The notes under the pieces were generated by a model, which was not told where the DNA came from, ran no database searches, and saw only the letters and a list, made by a program, of their open reading frames with translations. The position numbers were made by a program, and so were the translations under genes. From Rhabdophis nuchalis (lineage: Eukaryota; Chordata; Lepidosauria; Squamata; Natricidae), in assembly GCA_039707465.1 (NCBI GenBank), contig CM077647.1:49307110-49371109 (forward strand): a stretch of 64,000 nucleotides of DNA, written 5' to 3'. Shown in pieces: positions 10,601 through 21,120 of this stretch; position 1 is the first letter of the stretch, and each line of letters opens with the position of its first letter.

Positions 10601-10748
10601 GAAAAAGTAATGCCAGTTAAGATCTTACCTCAGAAGAGTTTTTCTCACTGTTTTCTTCTCTAGTCCGCAAATTGGTCATTAATGATTCATTGTGGCAGAT
10701 GGTTTTTGAAGCTAAAAGCAGACATGTAACTATGATCACTCTGTTCAT
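7594..10748 (-). CDS. NPVF: NPVF, pro-FMRFamide-related neuropeptide VF (GnIH/RFRP precursor), three coding exons
   Basis: Secreted neuropeptide precursor. In the family, its amidated LPXRFamide peptides act on NPFFR1/GPR147 to restrain gonadotropin release. The join 10748-10629, 8558-8200, 7681-7594 totals 567 nt, or 188 codons plus TGA. Residues 1-18 are a signal peptide (MNRVIIVTCLLLASKTIC). A conserved segment beginning SVNFEELKDW (residue 52) follows the basic site KQR and ends in MANLPLRF-GR (81-90). RR precedes NIKPTVNLPLRF-GR (97-110). The third unit is SLANLPEKF-GR (131-141). Glycine after each F is the amide donor and the following Arg is the cleavage site. Introns are phase 0 and phase 2. 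Length is close to the human protein (about 196 aa). Seen: exons, motifs, splice sites. Known: family role. Inferred: exon 3 choice. The third peptide has Lys where the family has the essential Arg. Confidence 0.9.
7685..7748 (+). repeat. Purine-rich GAAA/GGAA/GAGG simple repeat serving as polypyrimidine tract
   Basis: GAAAGAAAG, GGAAGGAAGG and GAGAGGGAGGG runs. On the NPVF strand this is an uninterrupted C/T tract directly before the exon 3 acceptor. Confidence 0.8.
8200..8558 (-). CDS. NPVF: NPVF coding exon 2 (all three RFamide-type peptides)
   Basis: The acceptor is a pyrimidine-rich run ending TTTCCAG at 8559, and the donor is AATAG|GTGAAT at 8199. The 359 nt exon starts in phase 0 and ends after two bases of a codon. 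It encodes the conserved SVNFEELKDW segment, two identical NLPLRFGR motifs and the aberrant NLPEKFGR. Intronic codons continue upstream in the same frame without a stop, so the open frame reaches 8687, but sequence before 8558 is intron. Opposite-strand open frames here are shadows. Confidence 0.9.
9741..10070 (-). mobile_element. CR1-type LINE 3' fragment (Snake1-like) with (TTGCA)n tail
   Basis: From 9792 the plus strand reads GCAGAGTTGGAAGGGACTTT and then TTCTAGTCCAACCCC, the reverse complement of the conserved CR1 3' end. ORF-end homology continues to about 10070. The tail is ten GCAAT units at 9741-9791. CR1 3' ends with variable 5-mer tails are known from snakes as microsatellite seeds. 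Confidence 0.75.
10082..10560. other. Intronic sequence upstream of the CR1, unclassified
   Basis: Open frames here lack recognisable motifs and lie inside NPVF intron 1. Confidence 0.4.
10629..10748 (-). CDS. NPVF: NPVF coding exon 1 (signal peptide)
   Basis: ATG at 10748-10746 opens 40 codons: a hydrophobic signal core (VIIVTCLLLAS) then a polar pro-region ending EKNSSE. The donor reads CTGAG|GTAAGA, a strong consensus, leaving phase 0. The start is chosen because it gives an immediate signal peptide and sits about 60 nt downstream of a TATA box. The exon joins in frame to exon 2, which starts with SSED, so the junction carries a short SSE/SSE repeat. This exon is too short for a simple ORF search. 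Confidence 0.85.
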
Positions 10749-10807
10749 TTCTCTTAAATTGAACTTGCATAAGAGATCAAAATCTCAAGACATAGAAAAT
10801 AGCATCA

Positions 10808-10862
10808 TTTTATACCAGCAGACAACAACATAATCTTTTATCATGACGTCAATATTACGTAG
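10808..10862 (-). promoter_or_regulatory. NPVF core promoter: TATA box, CRE palindrome and a second ACGT site
   Basis: On the gene strand a TATAAAA box lies at 10814-10808, about 60 nt before the start codon, implying a 5' UTR of roughly 30 nt. A perfect cAMP response element TGACGTCA occupies 10844-10851, about 30 bp upstream of the TATA box, and a second ACGT core (TACGTAAT on the gene strand) lies at 10855-10862. Spacing is typical of a CREB/ATF-responsive neuropeptide promoter. Motifs are seen; the role is inferred. Confidence 0.6.
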
Positions 10863-10869
10863 CTTAATT

Positions 10870-11430
10870 TTAATATCAAAAGGCAGTGTTAATTACATAT
10901 GACAATAATGCAAAGAATTTGTTTTGATAACTTCTGTAAACAAAAGAACTTCCTGTCAAAAATGCAGATGACTTTCCAAAAATTTCCTTGCCTGTTAATT
11001 AGGGTTACTAATATTGACCAGTTAGGTTTAATTACATTTTAAACAAAAGCCTCTTATTATATTGTTTGTATCAGGCTTAGTCATTAGTACCTTGAAAGAA
11101 AATATCAGTGTCTAGGCCATAGTCACTAAATCCGGACTGTAACACTGCCCAAAATGTCAGTGTATTTTCAGAATAAACATGTAATTATAGAAATTAACTG
11201 TCAAGGAACTCAAGCTTAGTTCCAGGCAACTATAGAGACAAATGTTTACTGTCATAGTTCTTCTGACATTTCTGAAATTTCTTTTCTTCATCATCAGTTA
11301 ACTGGTACTCATCATCACTTACAATACTTTTACTTTCCAGAGCTCTGTCAAACATAATTTCAATAGATGAAAATATAGTAATAGAAGAGAACATACTAAT
11401 TTTCTTAGAGTCCATCTTTACTGACATCGC
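10870..11430. other. NPVF 5' flank, no gene recognised
   Basis: AT-rich. The open frame at 11230-11427 (minus) is acidic and has no recognised domain. Confidence 0.4.
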
Positions 11431-11434
11431 CTCC

Positions 11435-11552
11435 CAATCAGGAGGTTCAATCCTAGGTAGAGGCAGATGCAGGTTCTCCTGCTTGGGCAGAGGGTTGGAC
11501 TAGATGACCTGCAAGGTCCCTTCCAACTCTTTTAATCTGTTAAATCTGACAT
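11435..11552 (+). mobile_element. CR1/SINE 3' end
   Basis: GGGTTGGACTAGATGACCTG and AGGTCCCTTCCAACTCTTTT are the forward form of the CR1 3' consensus. Only about 110 bp is preserved. Confidence 0.6.
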
Positions 11553-11859
11553 CGCTTGCCTAAAATGTGTGAGTTTCAACTTACTGATCAAGTGACAATC
11601 AGTTTTTATCTGATTCCAGAATGATTGATATATTCATTTTAGTGTGTATAGTATTCTTAACAACATAATCAAATCTGAAATCTAAGGATGACAAAACTTT
11701 TCCTATTCTTTCTCAAAGTGAGGCTTCCACAGCCACATTATTGCTGGATACACTAGTGAGAGAATACAGAAAATTATGAACAACTCACTCCTAACAGTGT
11801 ATGCCAACCTTCTTCATTTATCAGCAAGAAGATTCAAATCCAGGCAATCAACACTGGCA

Positions 11860-11940
11860 CGTGCACAACCTCTGCCCTGAGTCCCATCTGGGAAAATAGG
11901 GCGGTATATAAATTCGAAATAAACTAAACTAAACTAAATT
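11860..11940 (+). mobile_element. L2-type LINE 3' tip
   Basis: Block CTGAGTCCCATCTGGGAAAA, then GGGCGGTATATAAATTCGAA and an AAACTAAACTAAACT tail. Confidence 0.55.
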
Positions 11941-11949
11941 TAACATCAA

Positions 11950-12235
11950 TCCCCAATGGAAAGCCAAATGGGTTACTGAATGCTCAGCCATAGGTAGACA
12001 AATAAATGACCTCAAAAAGATGCCAGGCTTTGAACTACCATGTCAGTAATGGACCACCCTGAATAGGATTTGCAACTCATGGTGTCTGCCGGAATTCTCT
12101 GTATGAATGGGGCATAGTATCCTCCCCTCAGCAAGCCTGAGGGATCCCACGTCAAATTTTAGATCATATTGTGACCAGATGTAAACTGAAGGCATACACC
12201 AATCCCCTATCAGATTTTTAAAAATATAAACAAAG
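11950..12235 (+). pseudogene. Degenerate LINE C-terminal domain remnant
   Basis: A broken plus-strand translation gives LPCQ-WTTLNRICNSWC, then a region equivalent to a cysteine/histidine knuckle with most ligands lost. WxxLNRxRTG followed by CxCG and HIxxxCP is typical of non-LTR retrotransposon C-termini. Several stops are present. This is a weak call. Confidence 0.25.
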
Positions 12236-12239
12236 CTGC

Positions 12240-12360
12240 ACTTCAGTGGTTAGATGGCCTAGGCTTGTGATGATGAATATGTGCGGAGGGTGCATTTTGG
12301 GGTTGCATGCACGCTTTGGGCACTCAGCACCAAAAAGGTTAACTATCACTGGCCTAGGGT
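12240..12360 (-). repeat. Partial hAT-like MITE (CAGTGATRGYTAACC family)
   Basis: Ends with the block CAAAAAGGTTAACTATCACTG, the inverse of the terminus at 63455. Related to 14085-14290 and 63455-63680. Confidence 0.45.
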
Positions 12361-13830
12361 TTGGTACTTGAACACAGATCTTTTTAATGTTTAGATTTTA
12401 TTGCTTTTTTATTAATTTAGAAGAAATGTTAATATATATTGCTAATCCATATATGACATGCCATACGCTAATAACTAAATTATCATTGTGAACACCATTA
12501 TTTAACTATTCTGATCTTGTTATTACAGAAATGTCCTTTATTAATTAGTTCTTCTATGTCTTCTTTAGCTTCGACTAGTTAGGGAACATCATTTCCAGCA
12601 GAACTCGAAATTTTACTATTTGACTGTGACTTCTAATTTCAGCTTTATTAGAGGCAATACAAAACACTGTTTTATTTGAAATACAATATATATAAAATCT
12701 TACTATAGCAGTTGAAATTGCCTGAAGTATAAACTTTGTTTAATGTCAACTCTGTCACAGTACAATGTCCAATGCAAGTTAATTTGGAATGATCAGGGTC
12801 ATACAGGCATCAGACAAGTTGCTGTAGTCTTGGATTACTGCACACAGCTGCTTGGATATTGGATGGTATGGAAATAGGATCAAGAGTAATGAAAAGAGCA
12901 CCTTCATCTCCTAAGTGAATCAGCTGGTAGACTGTAAATCATTTTTGTACCAGTGGAAGAGGAAGTTTTAATATTTTCTGCTGCATTTCCTATAATAATA
13001 TAATGATAAATCCTTATTTATTATTAATAACACATCATGCAAAAATGCAATGTGTTCTATGACTCATGTCACCGATAAGTATCAAAAGATTTCCATGCAG
13101 ATGAATAATTCATAGCATATTCATTTTGTCCCAGCATATAATAACCTGTTTTATTGCTCATTTTGAAATAGCATGATTTAAAAATGCATACATTTTTAGT
13201 TGAGAAATTGCCCAGTGATTTTTTAAAACATTCTGTGAATTATACAGCATTCTGGCTGAACTCTGAGATAGTCTGCAAATGCTGCTATATATAAAATGGC
13301 CTTTTCCAATTTGGATTTCCCCAGCCAGATTTTTCCAGATATATTGATCTATAGCTCCCAGAATTTCTAACGAGTATAGCAGGAAACTCTGAGAATTGAA
13401 TTTCCAATACTGCTAATAAAAACTAAGTTTGCAAGTCTGTAATAACAATTCATGCAATGTGTTAAATAATGGTGTTTTCCACCCAGAAAATGTCAACTTC
13501 ATAACTGTTCATAACTTCATATCAACCAGAAAGTAGGATTTTGCTAGGGAAGCATAGAAAATATTTTCACATTATCTGGGTACATGCAAATTCCATATTG
13601 TCAGAACTTCTGGTTGATGATGATGATGATTATGTTCACAATATTATGAAATCACAACTGCCAAGTTGGTCTTCACCTCCATTCACTTTTCCTCAAGAAA
13701 TTAGGATGTATTATCCAAACAATATGGCCTTTTACAATTCATAAATGGAAATTTTGCCAATGTGCATGTTTTATAAGTGCTGTGCTGTCCAAGATATTTT
13801 GGTATTACTGATAACCACTGGGGCCCCCAG
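12361..13830. other. Anonymous AT-rich non-coding DNA
   Basis: No gene or repeat recognised apart from a short GAT run near 13620. Confidence 0.4.
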
Positions 13831-13836
13831 TTTATG

Positions 13837-14040
13837 TCATAATCTTTCAGATTTGATTTTCAGTTTTTGATGTTTTATGATCTTCTCCAATTCTTTGTTT
13901 TTTATTTCACTACTTGCTATTGCCACATCAATCATCCAGATTTTTTTCTTTTCAACTACGGTTAAATCTGATATATTATGAGCCAAGTTTAAGTATGGAC
14001 TGACTTTCAAAATTTCCCAGCCAGCAAGACGTCCACACAT
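13837..14040 (-). pseudogene. R4/Dong-like LINE fragment, restriction-like endonuclease domain
   Basis: The minus-strand frame has ISDLTVVEKKKIWMIDVAIA, then a lysine/glutamate-rich helix KELEKIIKHQKLKIKSE. The pattern PDhhVVxKxxhhhhIDhAhP followed by EKxxKYQxLKxEhE is the C-terminal restriction-like endonuclease region of R4-type non-LTR elements. Only this piece survives. A longer relative lies at 34690-35235. Confidence 0.5.
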
Positions 14041-14084
14041 TTTAAACTTGCAGAGGTTGAAAATTTTAATAATGTTTTAGAGCC

Positions 14085-14295
14085 GTGATGGCAAACCTAT
14101 GGCATGTGTGCCACAGGTGGTACGCAATGACTTCTCTGCGGGCATGCCAGTCGTTGCCCCAGCTTAGCTCCACTGCACATGCATGCATGCCTCCCACTGG
14201 CCAGCTGGTCTTCGGATCTGCTGCATATGCATGGGGGCGGGGCACATGTGGAGACGCACATACACATGCATGCAGGGAAGGGCACATGAACTACC
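14085..14295 (+). repeat. hAT-like MITE, diverged
   Basis: Begins GTGATGGCAAACCTATGGCA. The interior is rich in ACATGCATGC and GCACATG palindromes. Same family as 63455-63680. Confidence 0.45.
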
Positions 14296-14299
14296 TGCA

Positions 14300-14815
14300 T
14301 GTTGCATTTTCAGTTTTCCCAATTATTATGCAAACTGACTTAATTGTAGTACATAAAATTGTATCAGAAAGTATTTGTGAAGTTTTGCTTTTCTTATTTT
14401 GCCTTTCTTTTTTACATATAAAATAGCAAACCAAGTAAATAGTGGTGACTTAACTTAAAACATTATAATGCTGTATGTGATTATTTGTGTTGCTATTATA
14501 TAGTAACTTTTGCTAAGTTTGCGGAAATAGATTTATGCAAAGAAGAATGCAGGAATGGATTCAGAGAATTGTGTCATTTGTAATAATTTATCAATCTTTA
14601 GTTTTTCCTCTAATGAAGAAAATATTGCAAATTATATCTAAGAGTATTGTTTATTAAGTCATTTTCCCCCTACGGGTAAACATAGTAGAAGCAATACAGA
14701 AATCACAGAACCATCAAGAGTTGGCAATATTATAGAAAGAGATCAAAGGCAATTATATGCTCTTTTCAAGAAGAAACCTGATAAACGACTGAGGGATAGA
14801 TATACAATTTTTTAA
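14300..14815. other. Anonymous AT-rich non-coding DNA
   Basis: Nothing recognised. Confidence 0.4.
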
Positions 14816-14817
14816 TT

Positions 14818-15000
14818 AGAGGGTTTAAATTATATTTTTAGCGCAGGAGTATTTAATTTAATAAGGTTTTAGGATGTTTGTATATTTTTGTACTGTATAT
14901 TGTGTTTTTTAAATGCCTGTGCGCCGCCTTGGGTCCTATTGGAGATAGGTGTGGGATACAAATTTAATAAAATCTAAAATCTAAATCTAAAAATTATACA
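14818..15000 (+). mobile_element. L2-type LINE 3' end
   Basis: Contains TTTAGCGCAGGAGTATTTAA, TGTGCGCCGCCTTGGGTCC and TGGGATACAAATTTAATAAA, then a CTAAATCTAAA tail: the L2 3' UTR seen in longer copies. Confidence 0.65.
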
Positions 15001-15496
15001 TTGGACATGTTCTTCAATTATGCATTTGATTTTTGGCAATAAAATAACAATGCCTGGTTTATAAATACACTCATAGGCTTTTACTAAATCTTTTGAAAAG
15101 AATGAAATGTTTTTTTAGAAATGTACTAAAGGATAGCCTGTCTCCAATTCATTATTTTTCTATTAATAATTACAAATTATTAAAAAGGCTATAAATCTAC
15201 AACCTTCATATCAGCTAATAAGATCAAGGGAGAATAAAATCTAAATTCAGATGTAATAGTAATGAAGGACATGAAATGAAAGAAATCTTCCATTAATATG
15301 TGTTTATAAAGACTTTCTAGAATGTTAAAAGGATATTAAACATTAAACAAAAACTTTCAGTATAAATGCCCATAATTTTTAAAAGGCTTTTCTGTTTAGG
15401 TTATCAGATATTTTATTTTGTTTATTTGTTTTTTCTTAATTTTTAAGAATTTTTATTACATCTATTTTTATTATAATTTTGATAATATAGACTAGT
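15001..15496. other. Anonymous AT-rich non-coding DNA
   Basis: Nothing recognised. Confidence 0.4.
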
Positions 15497-16374
15497 TGAG
15501 GGTAAAGGTTCGTTCCCCGAGGTTGTGGGTTGATTTCCAAATGTTTCCTTACCAGGTCAGATAATATCTTCAGTAGAGTTTATGGGATGTCATTGTCAGT
15601 ATTCTTCTGATTATAAGGGCTTCAGATATGGATGTGTCGTGTGAGGGTCTTGTGATGGTTCAGGAGCGAAACATCAGTGAGAGTCTTGTGACAGGTCTTG
15701 TGATAAGGTGGTTACATCAGGTCAGGGTCTTTGGGAGGTGAAGTGCTGTTAGGGGGGAGTTGTATGGGTTGGTTGATGCTGTCCTCTGGTTGGCTGTGTG
15801 ATGGATTTGGATTCTGGGGGATTCATAGGTCAATATGAACCTCTTAGGTCAATGTGTCTGTTGATGGAATTGCTTGTGGTGTGCCAGTCTTCTATGAACT
15901 CACAAGTGTGGTGGATGGTAGCGAGGCCAATGATTTTTGGGTTGCTCCAATCAAACTGGTGCTGTTTGGTGTTAGTGTGGATAGAGATTAAGGATTTAGA
16001 ACATAGTATTTGATTGCCAACTGGTGTTCATGGATCCTGATTTTTGATTGACATGATGTTTGTCCCATGTAGAATTTGTTGCAATGGTTACAGTTTTGTA
16101 GATTACATTGTTTCTGTATTTTGTTTTTTGTTCTGGATAATTCCTGATAGAGTATGGCTGTGGGTTTGAGGGCTATTGCTATTCCTAGGGGTTGGAGGAT
16201 TCTGGTTGTTATTTCTAACATCCCTTTTGTGTATGATAGGATTAGTTTTTGCATGGTGGTTGGCAGTGTAGTGTTATGGTTTGCTTGCTGTGTGTTGGAA
16301 TATGAAGTTTTTGGATAGCTGTTAAAGAGAAAGATGATAAGCAATTGTTTCTCTTCCATTTTTCTTATTGTTGT

Positions 16375-19300
16375 GGTGCTGCAGTGTATCCTGGGCCTTT
16401 CCGGTTCCGGTCGAAGATGGAGGTCTGAGCCGAGCCGTGGTCAGGGAGAGTCTGCCTCCTGAAATGCTTTATCCTAGGTATTGCCGCCAATTCCCGCGGT
16501 CTGCCCCTGGACTTTTGCAGGGGGCTCAAACTGCTTAGCTGGAGAGTAAAATCTATGACCCCGGATGTGGGGGGCGATTGCGGAGGCCGTTTGTTGTGGA
16601 GGCCGGTCGCCATTGTCATCATGAAGGGCATGCCGGCGTGGTTTCATCGTGGCTTGATTGCGGCTTCTACCTCAGCCAGAGAGCGGCCTGTGTGGCGGCG
16701 GTCAATGCCGCCACTATATTTCCATCACCGCAGTTGTATTCTCCGGTATTTTGTCCTGCCTTCTGTTCCTGCTGCCGGCTGCTGTCTCTGATCCGTCTTT
16801 TGCCGTTTCTTCCGCTCTTTTGTCGTTCTGCTGGACTAGTTCTCGCTTCTTCAGCACTGCTGCTGTTTCCTGCCAGTTTATCATCTTGTTCCTCCTTCAC
16901 CTCCGGTTGTTACTGTTCTCCATCGCTTCGTCTACACTTCGTCCTTCGTCCTGCCTCTTTCATCTCATCCTGCTGTTCCGTCCTTGCCTGCTTGCCTGCT
17001 CACTGCGGCCATTGCTGCATGTGACCATCGCTGTGTGTCCTATTAAGTGTCGTCTTCCCCTTCACTATGTTGCCGATGCCGTTCCTGTTTGTTTGTCTAC
17101 TGGATCTCATTTTTGCCATACCTGTCTGCCCTGTTTCTTTGTTGTCTGGTTTGCTGTTCCCCACCGCCTGTTCCATCCGGTGTGCCTTGTTTGCGGTGCG
17201 TGGTGCCGTCTCTGCTGGCCGCATTTCGCCATGCGGTGTGACTTTGTTTTCATTGTTTGTTTTACTCTGCCTAAATGACTGGGTCGCTTTTGTTTATGAT
17301 TTTACCCCCTTTCCGCTGCTTCATGTGAGTTCCTGTCCATTTACTGCCCTTGTCCTCTGTTCCCCTTTCCCTCCCCCCACCGTCTTGCCGCATCGCCCCC
17401 CCCCACAGCCTCCCGCCATTATTTGACCATCTTACCGACCCCCCAATGGACAAGAATGGACTGAGACACTTAAGTGATAATCTTCCACCTATTCTCAGCC
17501 TCACTGAACATCTTTACCAACTAGAACCATGGCGAAGCCCACCTATGGCTTCCAGGGACACTTTTACATCTAGCCAATTATTCCCTTCCCAACCCAAGGT
17601 GTACAGACCAGCTATGTATAGCCATGTACTCGGTAGCTGACCTCATCGCCCTGCGGGATTCCCCTCTCTCGCAGGTTTGGCCCTCTGCGCTAACAAGGGC
17701 CCACCTTAATGATGGATTTATTAATCTTGAAAGGTGGAGGAAATGGAAACTTAGGGGTTTTTTAAGGGTTTTTTTAATTCGGGTTTTAAGTGGTTCTAGG
17801 AAGGTGGAGATTTTAGGGGGTCCCAGGGAGGGGGGAGGGATTAGTCAGGCTGAGGGCGGGACCAATGCCAAGCTGGCTGGCGGAATTAATAAGGTAGCGG
17901 GTGGGTCCGTCAAGGGGAGGAGGACAAGGAACGTTCCGAAAGAGGGTCTTTCCATCCAAACAGTCATGGGGAGGGGTAGGTGTGATGGTTGACAAAGATC
18001 TCATCACCGGTTGGGAGAACATGGCCGATGGGTAACGAGCGGTCACGTGCCCCAACCCCTGCAATCTAGGTGGTCAGGGATCACAGAGCCAGGGCCCTAG
18101 ACTGATGCTATGCAACGCCAGGTCCATTGTCAACAAAGCCCCCCTCATTAACGACCTTCTGTCGGAGGGAGAGCCAGACCTGATGGGAATTACGGAGACC
18201 TGGCTGGGCCACGAGGGAGGACTTCATCTCGTGGAAATGTGCTCGCCAGGTTACCACGCGTTCCATCAGTCATGGGCCCTAGGCAGGGGTGAGGGGGTAG
18301 CGGTCAGTCAGGGAAGGTCTTGAACCGAGAGAGACCACTGTGCCACAGATAACCGGTTGTGAGTCCCTCTGCGTGAAGTGGGGCCCAGGAAGGCAGCTGG
18401 GCTTGCTGATTGTATACCTGGCTCCCTGCTACGTATCAGCAGCCCTGCCCGAGCTCCTCGAGGTGATCGCCGAGATGGCGGTTGAGACCCCTAGACTGTT
18501 AGTCATGGGGGACTTTCACCTGCCATTGGTAGGCAAGACATCCGAGGCAGCTCGGGAGTTCATGGCCTCCATGATGGCCATGGACCTGACCCAAGTAATT
18601 CAGGGCCCCACGCATGAGGGAGGACACACACTGAATCTCATTTTTGTCTCTGGCCAGTGGATGAGTGATCTTGGAGTAGGGGATTTAGCCATCATACCCC
18701 TGTCATGGTCATATCACTCACTTCTCCGGCTCGACTTTCCCACCGCTACACCCCACTGCGGGGAGGCGGAACCGGAATTTCCAAGATGGTTCTGCCCCAG
18801 GCGCCTGAGGGAACCTGAAAGGTTCCAGACGGAGCTTGGGCCACTACCTGTGGCCCTGACCTGGCCCCGATGGAGGACTTAGTGGCTGCATGGAATATTG
18901 TGGCCACTGGGGCCTTGGATCTGGCCGCGCCTTTGCGGCCTCTCTTGCGGCAGCGAACTACCAGGCTCCTTGGTTTTCCGAGGAGTTGAGGGTGATGAAG
19001 CGCCGGAAGAGAGGAGATGGGGATCCACACACTCTGAATCGGACCGAACACAGGTAAGATCCCATTTGAGGACCTACCTTGTGGCGATAAGAGTGGCCAA
19101 GAATCAGCATTGTGCTACCCTTATCGCGTCCACAGATAACCGCCCTGCCGCCCTGTTTGGGGTGACCCGCTCCCTCCTTCAACAGAGGCCGCAGGAAGCC
19201 CCTTTGCAGGGCAGAGCAGAGGAATTTGGGGAGTATCTGCATGACAAAATCGCTCAGATTTGGAGCGAGTTGGCCTCCACTGAAAGTAGTCTGGAGGGAA

Positions 19301-21120
19301 TGTCGGAGGCTGGTCTTGAGACACCATCTTGGGAGAAGTTTGACTCTGTTACTTCCGAAGATATGGACAGGTTACGTAGGCAATTGAGAGCCACCACATG
19401 TTTATTGGACCCCTGTCCCTCATGGCTTGTACTGGCATCCTGGGAGGTTTCACGAGGCTGGCTCCAGGAAATAGTGAACGCTTCTTTGAGTGAGGGGTTC
19501 TTGCCTACCATCTTGAAAGAGGTGGTGGTGAAGCCTCTCCTCAAGAAGCCTTCCCTGGACCCAGCATTGTTAGTAAATTATCACTTTCTGGTGAAGGTTG
19601 TAGAGTGTGTGGTGGCACAACAGTTTCCACATCACCTGGAGGAAATTGATTATCTGGACCCGCGCCAGTCCGGTTTCCGGCTCGGACACAGCACAGAGAC
19701 GGCATTGGTCGCGTTGGTAGATGATCTCTGGAGGGCCAGAGATGGCGGTTGTTCCTCCATCTCTGGTCCTATTAGACCTCTCGGCGGCTTTTGATACCAT
19801 CGACCATGGTATCCTATTGCATTGACTGGAGGGGTTGGGGGTGAGGGGCACCGTTTTATGGTGGTTCTCCTCCTACCTCTCCGGTCGATCGCAATTTGTA
19901 TTGGCAAGGGGGCAGAGGTTGACCTTGAGGCCTCTCACTTGTGGGGTATCTCAGGGGTTGGTCCTCTCACCACTCCTGTTCAATGCATATATGAAGCCGC
20001 TGGACGAGATCATCCGTGGTTTTGGGGTAGATTACCATCTGTACGCTGATAATACTCAGCTGTACATCTCTACCCCAAACCACCCCAACGATGCCGTCGA
20101 AGTGATGTCCTGGTATCTGGAAGCCGTACAGATCTGGATGGGAAGGAACAGACTCAAGCTCAACCCGTCCAAGACTGAGTGGCTGTGGTTACCGGCGCCC
20201 CGGTACAACCAGTTGACTCCATCACTGGCCATAGGGGGCAAACACCTAGCCCCCGTGGATCGGGCATGCAACTTAGGCGTCCTCCTAGATACCCGGCTGT
20301 TGATGGAGGACCATGTGGCAGCCGTGGCCAGGGCGGTATTTTACCAGGTTCGCCTGGTGCACCAGTTGCGTCCCCTATTGGACAGGGACGCCCTTCACAC
20401 AGTCACTCATGCGCTTGTGACGTCCCATCTAGACTACTGTAATGCTCTCTACATGGGGCTCCCCTTGAGGTGCACCCGAAGACTACAGCTGGTCCAGAAT
20501 GAGGCGGCACGGGCAATTTTGGGAGCTCCCAGATACTCCCACGTAACACCGCTCCTGCGCGAGCTGCACTGGCTGCCTGTGGCCTTTCGGTTGCGTTTCA
20601 AGGTGTTGGTTACCATCTTTAAAGTGCTCCATGGCAAAGGACCTAGTTATTTGTGGGATTGTATCCTGCCCCATACATCCCTTCGGCCGATTTGCTCCCA
20701 CAGAGAGGGACTTCTCCGAGTGCCATCCGCTAGGCAATGCCAGCAGGCGATGCCCAGGGGAAGGGCCTTCTCTGTGATGGGCCCGACCCTTTGGAACAAC
20801 CTACCCCCCGATATTAGAACTACTACGGACCTCCGCTCCTTCCGCCTAAAAGTAAAGACCTATCTGTTCCATCAGTCCGGCTTAGCCTAATTTATGTTCC
20901 TCGCCCCAGTCTGTAGCTTAAATTGTTTAATCAGGTTTTAATAGGATACGTTTTAATGTTTTATAAATTTTAGTACAGGGTTAATTATTTAATTTGGTTT
21001 TAATTATGTATATATTGTGATGTTTTTAGATGTTCTTAATTTTCCTGTACACCGCCCCGAGTCCCTTCGGGGAGAGGGGGCAGTTTAGAAATTTTAGAAA
21101 TTTTAGAAATTTTTAGAAAT
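16375..21120 (+). mobile_element. Near full-length L2-clade LINE with GC-rich 5' region
   Basis: A 4.7 kb element. The 5' region (16375-17430) is GC/CpG-rich and includes GAAGATGGAGG, a YY1-like motif common in LINE promoters. About 18105-20890 is one degenerate EN-RT ORF. The 3' UTR block TGTACACCGCCCCGAGTCCC is followed by a tail of about four TTTTAGAAA units. It is the longest L2 here and serves as reference for the truncated copies. It sits inside the Penelope-like element. Confidence 0.8.
18105..20890 (+). pseudogene. L2 endonuclease-reverse transcriptase ORF, frameshifted
   Basis: The APE-type endonuclease opens with [19 protein letters not shown] and GITETWLG (18105-18323), and continues after a frameshift with LLVMGDFHLPLVG and SYHSLLRLDF (18340-18882). 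Linker and RT N-terminus follow (18898-19794: [35 protein letters not shown]). A further shift precedes the RT catalytic half and C-terminus (19835-20890). The catalytic box reads YADNTQLY instead of YADDTQLY, so a metal-binding Asp is lost. LVTSHLDYCNALYMGLPLR and a terminal LKVKTYLFHQSGLA match sibling copies. It is inactive through at least three shifts and one active-site change. Confidence 0.8.

Larger units (their letters stand above)
8559..10628 (-). other. NPVF intron 1
   Basis: A 2.07 kb intron bounded by GTAAGA and TTTCCAG on the gene strand. It contains a CR1 LINE 3' fragment on the same strand (9741-10070) and a short GAAA repeat near 9450. No other coding signal was recognised in it. 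Confidence 0.8.

Noticed and set aside
11230..11427. Acidic minus-strand open frame (SDDEYQLTDDEEKK)
   Set aside because: Vaguely like a transposase N-terminus but short, isolated and without supporting motifs.
16578..17426. Overlapping Cys/Leu/Phe-rich open frames in the L2 5' region
   Set aside because: Several overlapping frames of low complexity in C/T-rich DNA; no domain, probably non-coding LINE 5' sequence.
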